Assembly (NCBI GenBank): GCA_900155495.1
Contig: FTLJ01000776.1
Coordinates: forward strand, 62,001-126,000
Origin: Porogramme epimiltina
Taxonomy: Eukaryota; Basidiomycota; Agaricomycetes; Polyporales; Polyporaceae
Reading direction: 5' to 3'
DNA length: 64,000 nt
Below, one piece after another: positions 11,132 to 22,723 of the stretch; the stretch's first letter is position 1; each line of letters opens with the position of its first letter. The notes beneath the pieces were generated by a model. That model did no database searches. It was not told where the DNA came from and worked only from the letters and a program-made list of their open reading frames with translations. The translations under genes and the position numbers were made by a program.

Positions 11132-12610
11132 TTATGATCCTGGACCGAATAGACCAATCCAAGCTATCGGCGGAGGGCCTCCGATATCCTTGTGTTTGGT
11201 CTGCCCACAGTATGCGATGAGATGTTTTGAGGGGTGCCAAGTGACCATGGATGCCGGCCCAAGGGTCGGAACACGATGAAGGGGCATTCCCGTTTCAACC
11301 TCACACTACATCCAAACATGTGTCAGTGAGAAAGTTTCAAGCGGGGATGACTCAAATGGCACTCACGAGATCAATGTAATTCCCTTGGTTCGCGATGGCG
11401 ATGAACTCGCCATCGTAAGAAAAGCTCAAGGCAGTGATGCCGTGGCTGAGAAGTGCCCGTCAGTCTTGTGATAGAAAGAGAACACGATAGCGTCGAGGTG
11501 CTTACTTGCAGACTGCGATTGTACGCGCGCATATCCACGACGAAGTGTCAAATAGGTTGACTATGGAATCGTTCCCGCCCGTAGCGAGGTATCTGGGTGG
11601 ATTGAGACGGGGAATCAGAGGGCAGAGGTTGACTGTTGCACACCTTCCTCGAGGGTCCAAGACCGGTGCAACACACCCGCCGACGTGGGCAGGCATTGAA
11701 TGCAAGTTGTTTAAGCTCGGGTACTCAACAACACGCACATACGAATCGGTCTGGTGGCTCAATACAAGCGCGTCCCCGGCGAAATTGAACATAGCGGCGG
11801 ACGCGGTTGGTGGGGACCTCTACTCGACACGCTTTTTTGGTGAAATGGGACGTGCGGCGAATGCGTATGCGCTGACCTTTGCATCGATTTGTTCGTGCCA
11901 CATCTCCTTCGCCGAATCTCCCTCTCTACCGTATGTGAGTAGACCGAGCGGACGCATGGAGGAGCAGTATATGATGGATTTGCCACTGGGATGATAGATG
12001 AGTTGTGTTGGAGGAGACTTCAGCTGAATCTGCTGCACGGGTCGACTTTCTACAAGGCAGCGTGAGGGTTGTACGAAGGAGCTGAGAAGACGCGAGACTC
12101 ACGTCGACCGTCCCAGAATACAACTCTCCTATCCTTCTGACTCGATGTACAGAATAGCTCGGGGTGTGTAGGGTTCCACGCAATGTAGTCGATCTCATCA
12201 AGATGCCCGCCGGGAAATGTGGCCGCGGAGCGTTGCTCGAGCTAACGAAGTTCAACAAACAATGTCTTCAGACTCCAAAGGGCAGACGTACGCTCTTCTC
12301 CGGAGACCACACTCTCGCAATCTTGTCTATGCCTACCGCACCGAGCTTCCGTCCATCGCAGCTCCACGCCACATGGGTCATCGACTGCTGGGTCGTGAAC
12401 CGGAAGAATTCACGAGGGCGGAAAGCGGAGAAGTTGGGGGCCTACGGTACGAAAGCGCGACTGTCACCATCGGCATCGACTTTGGGAAAGAGAGCGCGAC
12501 CAGGGCGTTCGTACATGAAGTCCGCGCACGGCTAACGTCGTGTGGAGTGGAGGTGAAGGCGGCCTCTCCGGGGGCGGAATTTCATCTTCGTCTTTTTGAC
12601 TTGAATTCAT
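11132..12610 (-). CDS. TEX1: THO complex subunit THOC3/TEX1, WD40 protein
   Basis: This is a WD40-repeat subunit of the THO/TREX complex, which couples transcription to mRNA packaging and nuclear export. Eight exons: 12610-12515, 12441-12292, 12241-12103, 12049-11877, 11819-11644, 11592-11506, 11445-11367 and 11305-11132 (1074 nt, 357 aa; all phases agree). The WD units read in order: THVAWSCDGRKLGAVGIDKI ending RVWSP; DYIAWNPTHPELFCTSSQKD ending VFWD; QLIYHPSGKSIIYCSS; FAGDALVLSHQT; APVLDPRGRYLATGGNDSIV ending LFD; ALSFSYDGEFIAIANQGNYI; and a last one with MVTWHPSKHLIAYC ending LFG. The order and the short N-terminal extension match THOC3/Tex1 rather than other WD proteins. The start at 12610 is the first ATG in frame with the conserved HTTLAVRGLH segment. 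Confidence 0.92.
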
Positions 12611-13253
12611 TGGGGTATGGGACATCCAAAAGCCAAGATAGCGTGGTTAGAGATACTGTATAAAGTTGAGTATGTGCAGCGCTGTTTGTCCAGAGGCGTT
12701 CGAGGGAGACGAGGTAGTTGTAGTGAAACGCACAAGCAGCGGTGGCTGAGGTGAAGAGAGCGCACATGTTCGCGGGAATCGAGATCAAGGATCCGTTGCC
12801 GGTGTGCTTCTGCTTTTGGAAGGTGTCGTCATTAACCCTCCCCTCTTCCCTCAGCTGACGTTTAGCCTTTGCTCTTGTTGAAAATACAACGCTGGCCTAG
12901 TTATTCATATATATATTCAGAGACACACCGCATACATATGGACCGGTAACAAACGCTCGCATAACAGTATACACTATTACAATAGAGCCGCATTAACAAG
13001 TATAACAAAGTTCGTATTGGTAAAGGGGAAATCTGGTCCTCAATCAGCATCACTCACTGATACACGGGAAAGGGGTCGCTGACATCTCGTAATTCTCACT
13101 CCAATTGCTGTCGGACCACCCCCTTCATCACAACTAGCTCTTCCATCCGTGTCTTCACTGTCATTCCTGCTCGATCGCTCCCAGTGGCATAGCCCGACGG
13201 ACCCGGGGCACACTGGGACGCGGATTCTCAGTGCAAGAGCCCTCCTATGAGTT
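12611..13253. other. Upstream region of TEX1
   Basis: This 643-bp spacer separates the TEX1 start from the stop of the next minus-strand gene. It contains a short AT tract (ATATATATAT, about 12908-12917) and no supported ORF or RNA gene. Confidence 0.5.
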
Positions 13254-14559
13254 CTACAACTCCTTGACACCGCGGGTCAGTTCTTCTTCTCGCTCGGCCG
13301 CGCTTTGACGCGCGTAACGCGCCAGGGAGTTGTCGGGACCTTCGAGGCGAGTCTCTGTGTCGTGGGAAACGATTTGTGAAGCCGGTCTCTCGGAGACAGG
13401 GGACATACAGGAGCTTGCCAAAGGGTCGAAGTTCATGAGGGGCGCCACGACAAGGTTCCCCTCGTGGTCGTCTCGAAGCTCTTCACGGAACCGGGAGGAG
13501 GCGGAAAGGCGCGATTCGTTAGAGTAGGAGCAATGATCAGGCGGGGTGGTATGGTGTTTCAGAGCCAGAGATTCCGAGGAGGATGCAAAGCTGGATACCG
13601 ACTCGGAACCGTCCTTGCGGCCGGATCGGTAAAAATCACGTCCCGACAACAAATCAACGTGGTATGCATCTTCGTTCCTGATGCGGCGATTGTGCCGGCG
13701 GACTAGTAGAATGGTGGAGGCGAGCACCAGGAGCATGACAGAGGCACCCACTACGGCCCCGACGGTCACGGCGAGGTTACGGGATCCCTCGTGTGTGGGG
13801 CCGGCGCTAGTTCCAGATGTCGGGGGCGGTGGCACAGCGCTGGTTGTACTGTTCGACAGATCCTTGGCGTTCACACTGATTTCTCATTAGCATAATTCTA
13901 TACTTCCGAGAGTCACGGTTTATGCTCACGTATACAGTGCGTAGTCAAATAGCACCCGGGACTTCCCTAAGGAGCTGATGCGCAATGTGTGATTCCCAGC
14001 CGGGATGGACGCGTTTGCATATACCGACACGTTGTACGCGAGCTTGAACTGACCGGACTTTTCCGTTTCTCCGCTTGGTTGGTGGAAGAACTCTCCAACC
14101 TTCTTCCCATCGAGCTCGAAGGTCATATTCGCGCCCGCGTTTTCCTCCCGGTCGGCCTCGGATATCACACAGAAAACGTCGATAGAGTTCCCTGATTTGC
14201 AGACCACACGTAAAGAGCGTGCATGCCAAACCTCAATGAGAGGGCGTACCAGTGAAGCTCAAGTCGATGGTACGAGGAGGCGAGTTGTCCGCTGTACCCA
14301 CAGCTTCGTGCCATGTGCCATTCCCGACGAGCTTCGGGTCAGGATCCACCAAACATCCTCCAGCCGCGCATGCTTCGCCTCGTGCCCATGTCGCCGCTGG
14401 CCTGTATTGCGGTAACGCACCGGTGAGGAGGTCGCCGTAAGTGTCATCTATCATAACCGTCTTCGCTAGAGTAGGGTCCACTGAATGGATGGTCCAGACG
14501 ATTCGAAAGAGAGTTGGGGAAATTCCGAAGCAGAAAGCCATCGCGGACCGATGACGCAT
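13254..14559 (-). CDS. Single-pass membrane protein with lectin-like extracellular domain, basidiomycete family
   Basis: Exons are 14559-14250, 14191-13930 and 13875-13254 (1194 nt, 397 aa). The N-terminus has a hydrophobic signal-like stretch (MAFCFGISPTLFRIVW). An extracellular domain follows with the blocks MIDDTYGDLLTGALPQY, NGTWHEA, IDLSFTG-NSIDVFCVI, NMTFELDGKKVGEF, AYNVSVYA, AGNHTLRI and VLFDYALYT. This pattern recurs in many agaricomycete membrane proteins whose function is unknown. A Pro/Ser/Thr linker leads to one transmembrane helix at about 225-249 (LAVTVGAVVGASVMLLVLAS), then a basic stop-transfer sequence (RRHNRRIR) and a cytosolic Ser-rich tail of about 145 residues. Several N-x-S/T sites fit a secreted topology. 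The start is uncertain between 14559 and a second in-frame Met six codons later (MAFCF). Sensing or adhesion is only a guess. Confidence 0.85.
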
Positions 14560-17303
14560 GGCGATAGGCTCTAAAAGTCGTTTGCAGCGCTTGGTGGAAG
14601 TAAAGGAAGGAGTCCGAACGGCGAGGGGGACTCTTCGTGGGGCATGGTGGGCAGTGACGCATCCGTGTCCGGTCGAAGCTGCCCAACTTGACAAAGGGCT
14701 GCCTATCTGAAGGGCGTCCGCTGACAGGTGGCCTTCACGAACCAACGGCGGTCTTGCACCCCATTCGCCTCCTCTGACGTGAGCGTTTGGCAGAAGTGCC
14801 TGATTGTAGGGGCTGGGCCGTCCTACGATGTCAAGACTGACGCGTGTTCTCACCCTTCTGAGCGGCGATTGCTGAGAAAATCTGTCGTAACGCCTGAGAT
14901 GCCATATCGGCGTAGGCGGGCGGCGTCAGCGGCCGCGTGTAGCAGAACAGAAGGACCCTCTATGCAATTAGTGCGCATGCACCGGGACTTCGCCCAAGCA
15001 GCGCCCCTTCTGAACCACAGCCGAGACATACGGAGAGGGGGTCGCCGGTGGCGTTATGGTAAATTTCTGAGAAGCGGTCAGCATCCGTAGAACGCGCACG
15101 GGTCAGGGGCACAAGGATACGTAATGACATGGTCACTGGCCAAATGTCGACAGGATACGCACCGCATGAGCGCGGATGGTTAAATGAGAATTCGGGTGGC
15201 ATCCGTCTATCATGTGACTGTAAGGACGCCTATGACACGATGTCGAGATATAGATATTGAGGTGAATGACGACCGCCACAACACGGTGGAGAACGGCCAC
15301 GCAACGTTGCTGCACCCTGTCTGCGCTGAGGCGGTACTGTATGATGGACAAAACGTTGAGCCTTGGGGCGACCAAGACTTCCTGACAGATGATCGATGAG
15401 CGTTAACCATCACTTACTTCAGGTGTTACACGGGACCGGTGGAGCCTTGAAGATCTTCACTGTGGATAATCGTTAACTAAACACATCCCGTCCGCGGATT
15501 CTCGAAAATTTAGAGGGAAGTGAGGGTCCACGAGCCACAATCTCGACCCGGTTATGAAAGTGCCGGTACGAGCAAATACCTGAGGCAACATCTGCAGGCA
15601 TCCATACGGACCCGTTCGTTTAGTGTTGTAACCGACAACGGCAGAAAACATTATCGTCAAGATCAGCCACTGGAACCTACCGAGCGTACTGAGGGATAGG
15701 GGTAGAGGTTGCCGGTAACCGGTAGTATGCCTTGAAAGAATCACGTTGGTGGCATTCCCGATCAAATTGGCCGAGACCGATCTCTGAGTCAGTAAAGTGA
15801 GGTAAGTATTGTACAAGCTATAACGTTCAGGCACCACCGGTGACGCAGGCATCTGTAGGCCGTTGTATGATTAATGACGTCGGTGCTGAGGCCGAACTCA
15901 TTGAGAACCAGGCTGAGTGTCGTGACATATTACCCATGGTGTAAGGTCCAGCAATGATCTCTGAACAAATGAGTTCGGCGAGGCTTCACATTCTGGACAG
16001 CCCCAGAATATATCTCAATGTTCAGGCGTGTTCACATCGTGACCCTACGATGCCGACGACCTCTACCGTGATCGTCATGGACCGCCCGTCGACTGTGTCC
16101 GGGGATCAAACTACCGGTGCGAGTAGCAGCATCGTGCACAATCCATTTGGTCCTAGAATTCGCGAAGCACTGAAGAAAATTGATCATGGGTTACCTCCTG
16201 GATGGATGCAACCCATGTCCTTGGTGAGTGGGCCATCTGTATCTATTCTCGTTGCCCTATGGTGTGTGCACTTTTGCCACAACATCGCTCGCAGCATGAC
16301 TCATGCATGGATCGCTACGGAGCTTAGAAAGCGAAGACGAGTTTGGTTGTATGTACTCGCCTGAAACGTGTTATGGCCCAGATCTGAGACGGTGGCGACG
16401 GGACGACCGAAGCACGCGGAAAGGGGCCGCGACGCCGCACACGGATTTGGGAGACCCGTCGCCTTCTCAGGTCGCACTTTGCTTGCATCCGCCAGGGCTG
16501 AGGTCCCCAGATCATCATAGATGCGTGCAACAATCGGCGTCTGGCGGCAGGTGAGTGCGGCGGCCCACACCGAAGGTGCGATTAGCATGACACCACGCAC
16601 CAGTTCCGTGGAACATGCGAGCGAGGTCCTCGGGGACCGGGCGATCGCGCGCGAACACGTTCAAAATTGCAGTCCGGAAGTGCACCGTCCGGACGCGGAA
16701 GGGGTCTGGGCGTGGAGGCGGAGGACAGAGAGCAGACCTGAGCGCAAGCCCCCTCACGCTCGGTTCGTTCATCCGGGCTGGCGCACAGGTTCAGCCGCGC
16801 CGCGCCGATGCCGCTCCCGGGCTGGTACGCTCCGGTGTGCGCCCGCGCCGACGCGGACTACGACCGAGGGACGCTGCGCAGGTAAATAGAGCCGCGTACG
16901 ACGAGCGGTGGTCGCGGGTGGAGACGGCGAGGACGCGCAAGCTGCAGACATCAGAGGCGGCGGTGCATCGGGAATGGTCGTGCGAAGCGGGTCTTAGCGA
17001 ACGGCGGTAATCGTCACGGTCCTCCTGGGCCTTGCGCGCTCGCCAGGCCCGATCCCGCATCCTCGACGGCGATGCTGTCTCGGCCCACGAGGACACACGG
17101 TGCTGATGACGCATTGCGACGACTCGGAGATGGCACCTCGCTCGATTGGAGGAGAGCCATGCTCAGTTTGAGCTGTTCCGTATCGACGCTCTGATTGTTT
17201 AAACACCTCCTCGGCCCTTCGACATCCCGGCGTGGAAAAGCGCCGTGCATGCTTTAAAACCACACTGCACACGAGACCTCCGCCACAAGCCCCGCTGCAA
17301 ATC
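14560..17303. other. 2.7-kb region with no supported gene
   Basis: I find no recognisable protein, RNA gene or intact mobile element. Open stretches exist: minus 15852-15457 (131 codons, with hydrophobic segments), plus 15954-16364 (a stretch reading NPFGPRIREALKKIDHGLPP before a GTGAGT), and minus 16772-16301. None joins into a convincing conserved product. Minus 15202-14824 reads in one frame but is broken by a TAG at 14960-14962, with 39 codons continuing past it. The region may be decayed coding sequence, a lineage-specific gene with small exons, or plain intergenic DNA. Confidence 0.5.
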
Positions 17304-18680
17304 ATGGATCCCTCAAATCCCGCCAGCTTCAACCACCGCACAGAGCTTCTCTCCACGGGCCGCCGGTACCACTTCGTGGACCAGCTTCCTGTCAACTACG
17401 ATCCCGCAACCACCATCACCCTTGTCTGCATCCACGGCTTCCCGGATTTCTGGTGAGCTGCCCGCCGACACAATTCACGGGCTCTTGGCTTACCATTTCT
17501 ACCCCCTAGGTATGGGTGGCGTTTCCAGATCAAGCCGTGGGTGGACCTCGGCTACCGCGTGGTCGTCCCAGACAAGCTGGGTTATGGCGGCACTGACAAG
17601 CCGGAGAGCGAATCCGAGTACACCCCCAAGAAGATCACCGGCGACATAGCAGCGCTCATGGACCTCCTACAAATTCCGAAAGCTGTCAGTCGCGTCCACA
17701 TTCAGCATCCGTTCCTGAATCACCGCTCACACTGACATGTCCTGCGATCGTTCCGCAGGTGATCATTGGACATGACTGGGGCTGCTTCATGGCCTCTCGC
17801 TTCGCTCTGTGGCACCCGGATAGGCTGGTCGCCTTAGTCCTGTGAGTGTCGCCACTATGTCAGAGGCATACCCTGCTCATTGACGCTGATATCTCGGATC
17901 CAGCATGTCAGTGCCATTCATCCCTCCACCGAAGGAGTATATGCCCCTGGAGGAGATGGTGAAGAGGTTCCCGAATTGGGGATACCAGCTCTACTTCAAG
18001 GAGAAGAGCACAAATGCCGAAATAGAAGACAAGGTTCGTCAGTTGGCGTGTCTCGATTGCGCTCACGTCGCTGACCCTGCGTGATGTGATAGCTCTCGGA
18101 CTTCTTCAAGCTGGTATATCGCCGGCGGAGAGAAGGCATGCCATCCCTGTCGAGATGGACACTTCCCGGCGGCCTCAAGGAGGTGCTTTCCTCCGGCACC
18201 ATCGAGGATGACCCTGGGTTCTTGACGCGTGAAGTAAGGACATCGCCAGCGTTCTGGGTCCCTCGTGAGACTTACGGTTTATGCGTACAGGAATTGGAAT
18301 ACTACCTGTCGCAATTCCGCCAGGGTATGAACGGCCCTCTCAACTACTACCGGACGACGCGCCTGCGCTTCGATGAAGAACACAGTCAGTATACCTGTCA
18401 CCCCAGATACACGCTCATACTAACCTCATCGTCACAAGGTGGCACCCTCCTTCCGGTCCCTTCGCCCGACCTCCCCGTGCTGCTCATTGTCGGCAATGAA
18501 GACCCGACCTCTAACCAGGCAGCGCTCGGGATGAACAAGATGCTCATCCCACAGATTCAGATCGAGGTGCTCGAGGGGGTGGGACACTGGGTTATGGTCC
18601 AGAGTAAGGACCTTATCATAGAAGGCGTCGCCAGGTTCCTTCAGGGTGCAGGACTCAACAGCGTGCAGACGAAGCTGTGA
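17304..18680 (+). CDS. Epoxide hydrolase (soluble, alpha/beta-hydrolase fold)
   Basis: The product should open epoxides to vicinal diols; fungal members act on fatty-acid and xenobiotic epoxides. Seven exons: 17304-17452, 17510-17684, 17759-17841, 17904-18033, 18093-18233, 18291-18384 and 18439-18680 (1014 nt, 337 aa). The oxyanion-hole motif HGFP is at 44-47. The nucleophile Asp114 lies in GHDWG. A cap domain follows with candidate lid tyrosines in WGYQLYF and LNYYRTT. An acidic residue is in VGNEDP (about 273-274), and the catalytic His307 is in GVGHW. HGFP, GHDWG and paired lid Tyr distinguish this family from haloalkane dehalogenases and esterases. I see no signal peptide, so it is probably cytosolic. 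The substrate cannot be told from sequence. Confidence 0.93.
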
Positions 18681-19567
18681 ATGCTCATAGCTAGGGTAGG
18701 AATCCCGAACTTAGCGGTGGCTGATGGACCACGATCTCCTTCATGAATGTATACCTCTATCAATTTATATTGTAGATTATTGGATCGTTCGTATATTCCT
18801 CGGGCCGTTCGGCCGGCTGCACCTGCCACCTGGGCTTCGGGGATTCTTGGTTCAGGGCGTTTCCTTGGAACAAATCGCCCACAGCTATCTTTCCTTAATA
18901 TCGTACAACTACGTTGGAATGAAAGGCAGTATGTCTTGCGCCCTTCGAAGGGGCGGGGAAGCCAGGGCGGGGGCCGGGTGCTGATTTGTGCGGATGAACA
19001 GGTTGTCATGGACTCGGAAGATGTGTTTGTGTAAGAATATGCCCAGACAGAAATACAAGCTCACTTTCGTAATGGAGGCAAATGAGTTGCAATGGTCAGG
19101 GGGTTCATTGTCAGATGTCTCGTGTTCAACGTTCAACGTGGACCAACGTGGAGTTGAGAGTTCCTGTCGCTGCGGTAGGGAAGGAGGCCCAGATGTTCAC
19201 GCGGAGATGGCGGAGATCAGAGAAGTTGTAGAGAACTGCTTTCGGAGTCCCAACTATTGAGCGGCCGAAAGGCTCCAGGAGGTCTGACTCGTCCTCAAAT
19301 GGAGACGCTGACAAAGCTCTTGTGACGGCACCGGGGCTCACGTCGTGGCCGCTGTGTGTCCTAGGCTCCTCATCGCCACCCACGACGACCTCCGCCCCAT
19401 ATTCCCGCTCTCGTCAACACTGTGTTGTTACGCGCCGTCATCCACCTCTTCTCCGCACACGACCTTCACTCGGATCAGTCACATCCTCTCCCTCAGTATG
19501 TTTTTCGGCAAATCTCTTGCGGCGTCTTGATCTTATTCTTCTTCCCCCGCTTTGACAGATCTATAAT
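18681..19567. other. Spacer between epoxide hydrolase and CASC3-like gene
   Basis: This 887-bp spacer should hold the 3' UTR of the hydrolase and the promoter and leader of the next gene. A short upstream ORF (ATG at 19499) lies in the likely leader, preceded by a possible 3' splice site (CCCTCAG). No larger ORF is supported. Confidence 0.45.
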
Positions 19568-22165
19568 ATGCCCTCTGCCACGTCTGCGCCCTCTTCCAAG
19601 ACCTCCAAGCCCCTTGAACGCTCGTACTCGAACCCGGTCCCTAGGAAACGCCGTGTCGTAAAAAGGAGGGGTCGGGGCAGGGGCGGCGATTTTGAGAGCG
19701 ATGAAGAAATCGAACGGGAGGTCAGGACAGACTCGGAAACAGACGATGACCACACGTCCATTGATTCCGACTCAGACTCAGAGTCGTCGTCCTCCGAACT
19801 CCACGCCGACGCTCACTCTGAGGTCATAACCCCAAGCACGACCCAGAGTCCACCTCCTGTCGTCCACGCGCCCGCGAAGGACCCATCGGGAAGCCACGCC
19901 GGCATCTTCGCCGATGCGTCCAACTGGGCTGAGATGGTCGCTGGCGAAGCTGAGAACGGTACGGCAGACTTGCCCGTAATCGACTTTGCGGACATGGACT
20001 CTAGCCGTATCGAACCCCGCGCGGCGTCTCCCAGCCCTCGCCCTCGCAAAAGCCATAAAACGGGTAAGAAGGCGGCCGCTCGTGCGACGTCTGAACCGCC
20101 GCCGCCAGCACCTGCTGCCCCGGCCACCGAGCCTGAGGGCACCGACGACCGCGACGCTCAAAGCCCGGTGGCTTCCACCTCTCACGCCTCTCCGCGCTCC
20201 GCATTCCCCTCACGCGGTCGCGGTCAGACCGCCCGGCAGGCCTACCAACAACGCCTAGAAACCGATCCATCGTTCGTGCCAAAGGTCGGCGAATTCTGGG
20301 GCCACGACGACCGTCTGTTGGACAAGGATCTCCGCAGCCTGAGTGGATGGTGGAGGGGGCGGTGGCAATCCCGAGGTCGCGGTCGTGGTGGATTCGGCAT
20401 GCGCGGTCGCGGTAGGGGTTTCTATCCGGGACCATCGGCGTTCCATCAAGTCGAAGAGGCAGTTCAAGAGGATTCGGGCGAGGTGCCCCCTGTGGACCGC
20501 CCGTGGACGCACGACGGGTTTGAGGAGATGAAGCGGAAGGACGAGAGGCGTCGTGCTTTCCAGGAGCGACAGCAACAACAGCCGGAGGCCCACCCAGCCC
20601 CTCAACGAGGCTTTGGCTTCCGCGGAAGGGGCTTTGTCCCTGCGAGGGGACGCGGCTCCTTTGTCCGCGGAGGTGCTGTCTCGCCGACTACGTCCGTTCG
20701 CCCTCTCTCTTCTTCCATATCTATGGGAGAGCGCGTTTGGTACGCCCAGAAGCCGGACAAAATGTGGACCAAGCTGCACGACATCTTCCTCTACTCCGAT
20801 CATGCCACCAAACCTCGCCCAGGTGTGGGTCAGGGTGTCAAGGTGAAGCTCCCAGGTGGGAAGGCGCCACTCATCGTCAGGCTTCCACCCCGGTCCGCTG
20901 CCCGGGTCGCCGAGAAGGCCGAATCCGTCTCCCAAGCATCGACCGATGGAGACAAGCTCATTACCGTCCGGATCCCGTCTGCTCCTAGCAAGACCAAGGT
21001 CGCGGATCCTCCTCTCGACGTGAGCCGTTCTGGTGATCCTGCTACCACCGTTGACGACCTCCCTATCGAGGCGGTCTTCACGGTCCGGCCAGACGCCGTC
21101 GCGAATCGCCGCGTCGACCTCTCACTGCCTCCTCCCACCTCCGCCACTCCCATCGACCCGGCGCCGCATGCTCCGCCCGCAATTCCAGTGACTGCACCCT
21201 TGCAGAACTTGTCCCAGCCCGTGCCTGAGGAAGTCCGGCATCCCATCGAGCAGTTGGCTGTACTGCCTGTGGCAGATGAACGGACGTCTCCGAGTACCAA
21301 GATCCAGGAGACCATCCTCCGGAATCCGCCTTCTGTGGACGAACCACAGCCCGCTGCCCCCCGGGAAGAGCAGCATTCTACACAACCCCCGCTCCACCCA
21401 CTACAGACCAGTTTTTCGCCCGTTCCTCCGCCGGTGTCACCGCCATACGGTTCTCCATACGCATTCGCCCCCGCACTGCCACCTGGTGTCGCTGTCAACC
21501 ACCAGGGCATGCCCTACGAATATGCCACCGGCCGGCCGGTTTACATTCAACCCACACCTCCGCCCATGTACACTCCCCGGCCTATGATGCACGGACATCA
21601 TCCCTCGCTCAGCATGCCATTCGTCCCTTCACATCTCCGTCACCACTCGACAGCTTCTCCGGACTTCCTTGCACAGCCCCACACTCCCCACACACCTCCG
21701 ATTCCATCGTTTGTCGACCCTGCCACGGGGTTGCCCATCTTCTCGCCCGCTCGCCAAACCAGCCGGATCGAGATCCGCGCACCGACCGAGGGCGCGGATG
21801 GGAAGCGATCGGTGCGGCCGTCACACCCACGGAGCAACCTTTCTACATCCATCCCGTTCTCGCCTGCTTCTGTAGATGCGCCCGCATTCGTCCCACAGCA
21901 ATTCGCGTCCGGTGAAGTAGCGGGTCAACGAGACGTCACTGCTGAAGCGCTGCCGCCGCAGCCACAGACGCCACCGGTGGAGACAGCCGCACCGTATGCG
22001 CCGTACCATCAGCAGTATTACTACCCGGAGCAGTACGGCTACACCCCGTACATGGACATGCCTCAACAAATGGTCCACTACGAGATGTATCAGGCCGAGC
22101 AACCTCACCCCCCTCCGCACCCCCACCACCAGCATCATCCATCTCAGCCCATTGTCTACTACTAG
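19568..22165 (+). CDS. Barentsz/CASC3-like eIF4A3-binding protein
   Basis: This is a single-exon gene of 865 aa, unusual beside its intron-rich neighbours. The core is a Btz/CASC3 domain: DPSFVPKVGEFWGHDDRLLD at about 233-252, then a GWW-GRW motif. This is the short linear region that clamps eIF4A-III in the exon junction complex, which acts in mRNA localisation and nonsense-mediated decay. Around it are RG/RGG-rich stretches (GRGRGG near the start, RGRGRGGFGMRGRGRG just after the domain, then RGFGFRGRGF and ARGRGSFVRGG), typical of RNA-binding disorder. An acidic N-terminal segment and a long Pro/His/Tyr-rich C-terminus ending HPHHQHHPSQPIVYY complete it. Almost all of it looks disordered. 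Orthology to CASC3 rests on the Btz core alone. Confidence 0.82.
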   Translation: MPSATSAPSSKTSKPLERSYSNPVPRKRRVVKRRGRGRGGDFESDEEIEREVRTDSETDDDHTSIDSDSDSESSSSELHADAHSEVITPSTTQSPPPVVHAPAKDPSGSHAGIFADASNWAEMVAGEAENGTADLPVIDFADMDSSRIEPRAASPSPRPRKSHKTGKKAAARATSEPPPPAPAAPATEPEGTDDRDAQSPVASTSHASPRSAFPSRGRGQTARQAYQQRLETDPSFVPKVGEFWGHDDRLLDKDLRSLSGWWRGRWQSRGRGRGGFGMRGRGRGFYPGPSAFHQVEEAVQEDSGEVPPVDRPWTHDGFEEMKRKDERRRAFQERQQQQPEAHPAPQRGFGFRGRGFVPARGRGSFVRGGAVSPTTSVRPLSSSISMGERVWYAQKPDKMWTKLHDIFLYSDHATKPRPGVGQGVKVKLPGGKAPLIVRLPPRSAARVAEKAESVSQASTDGDKLITVRIPSAPSKTKVADPPLDVSRSGDPATTVDDLPIEAVFTVRPDAVANRRVDLSLPPPTSATPIDPAPHAPPAIPVTAPLQNLSQPVPEEVRHPIEQLAVLPVADERTSPSTKIQETILRNPPSVDEPQPAAPREEQHSTQPPLHPLQTSFSPVPPPVSPPYGSPYAFAPALPPGVAVNHQGMPYEYATGRPVYIQPTPPPMYTPRPMMHGHHPSLSMPFVPSHLRHHSTASPDFLAQPHTPHTPPIPSFVDPATGLPIFSPARQTSRIEIRAPTEGADGKRSVRPSHPRSNLSTSIPFSPASVDAPAFVPQQFASGEVAGQRDVTAEALPPQPQTPPVETAAPYAPYHQQYYYPEQYGYTPYMDMPQQMVHYEMYQAEQPHPPPHPHHQHHPSQPIVYY

Positions 22166-22723
22166 TCGTTCTTGCATGTTGTTTTCGTCCGCCTCGCATC
22201 CTTCTCCGTTTTGCTCTATCATGTTGTGACTCGCACTTGGACCATTCGACCCCCCAAGTGTTCCCTGCATCCCGTTCCCCGTCTGCGTCACGTCCTGCCA
22301 TCAATGCTCCGTTATCCCCCCATCCTGCTCCCATTGCCTCGTTCTGGGTCCACGTCATTAACGATTTTCTATAGGTGTTACTGCGTATGCTGTGTTCTTC
22401 ATGCCGCTACATTACGTGTGCTCTTGGTCGTGCCATTATAACTTTCTCAGTAGTCGTAGATCGCCAATCTATGTACAGATTTCAACCGTCTCCCGACACG
22501 CTGCCGAACATTCTGGCTCCATGTGTAGACCGCAATGCATTTGAATTCCCCAGTCTCATCGCACACGCGTGTCCCGGAGATGCTCTTGTGACACTTCGTG
22601 TCTGGCATGCCGGTTGCGGCGGCCCCCATTCATACAAGCATTGACTTCAGACAGCTGAAGACATGAATAATGTATCCATAACGCCGCGCAAAGAATACAA
22701 GACACATTAAGCATCACGACAAC
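22166..22723. other. Convergent spacer CASC3-like / dynein LIC
   Basis: These 558 bp between two stop codons are probably both 3' UTRs. The plus strand is pyrimidine-rich at 22170-22400. No gene is seen. Confidence 0.5.

Noticed and set aside
15457..15852. 131-codon minus-strand frame with hydrophobic segments
   Set aside because: No recognisable family, no consistent flanking exons, no clear start context.
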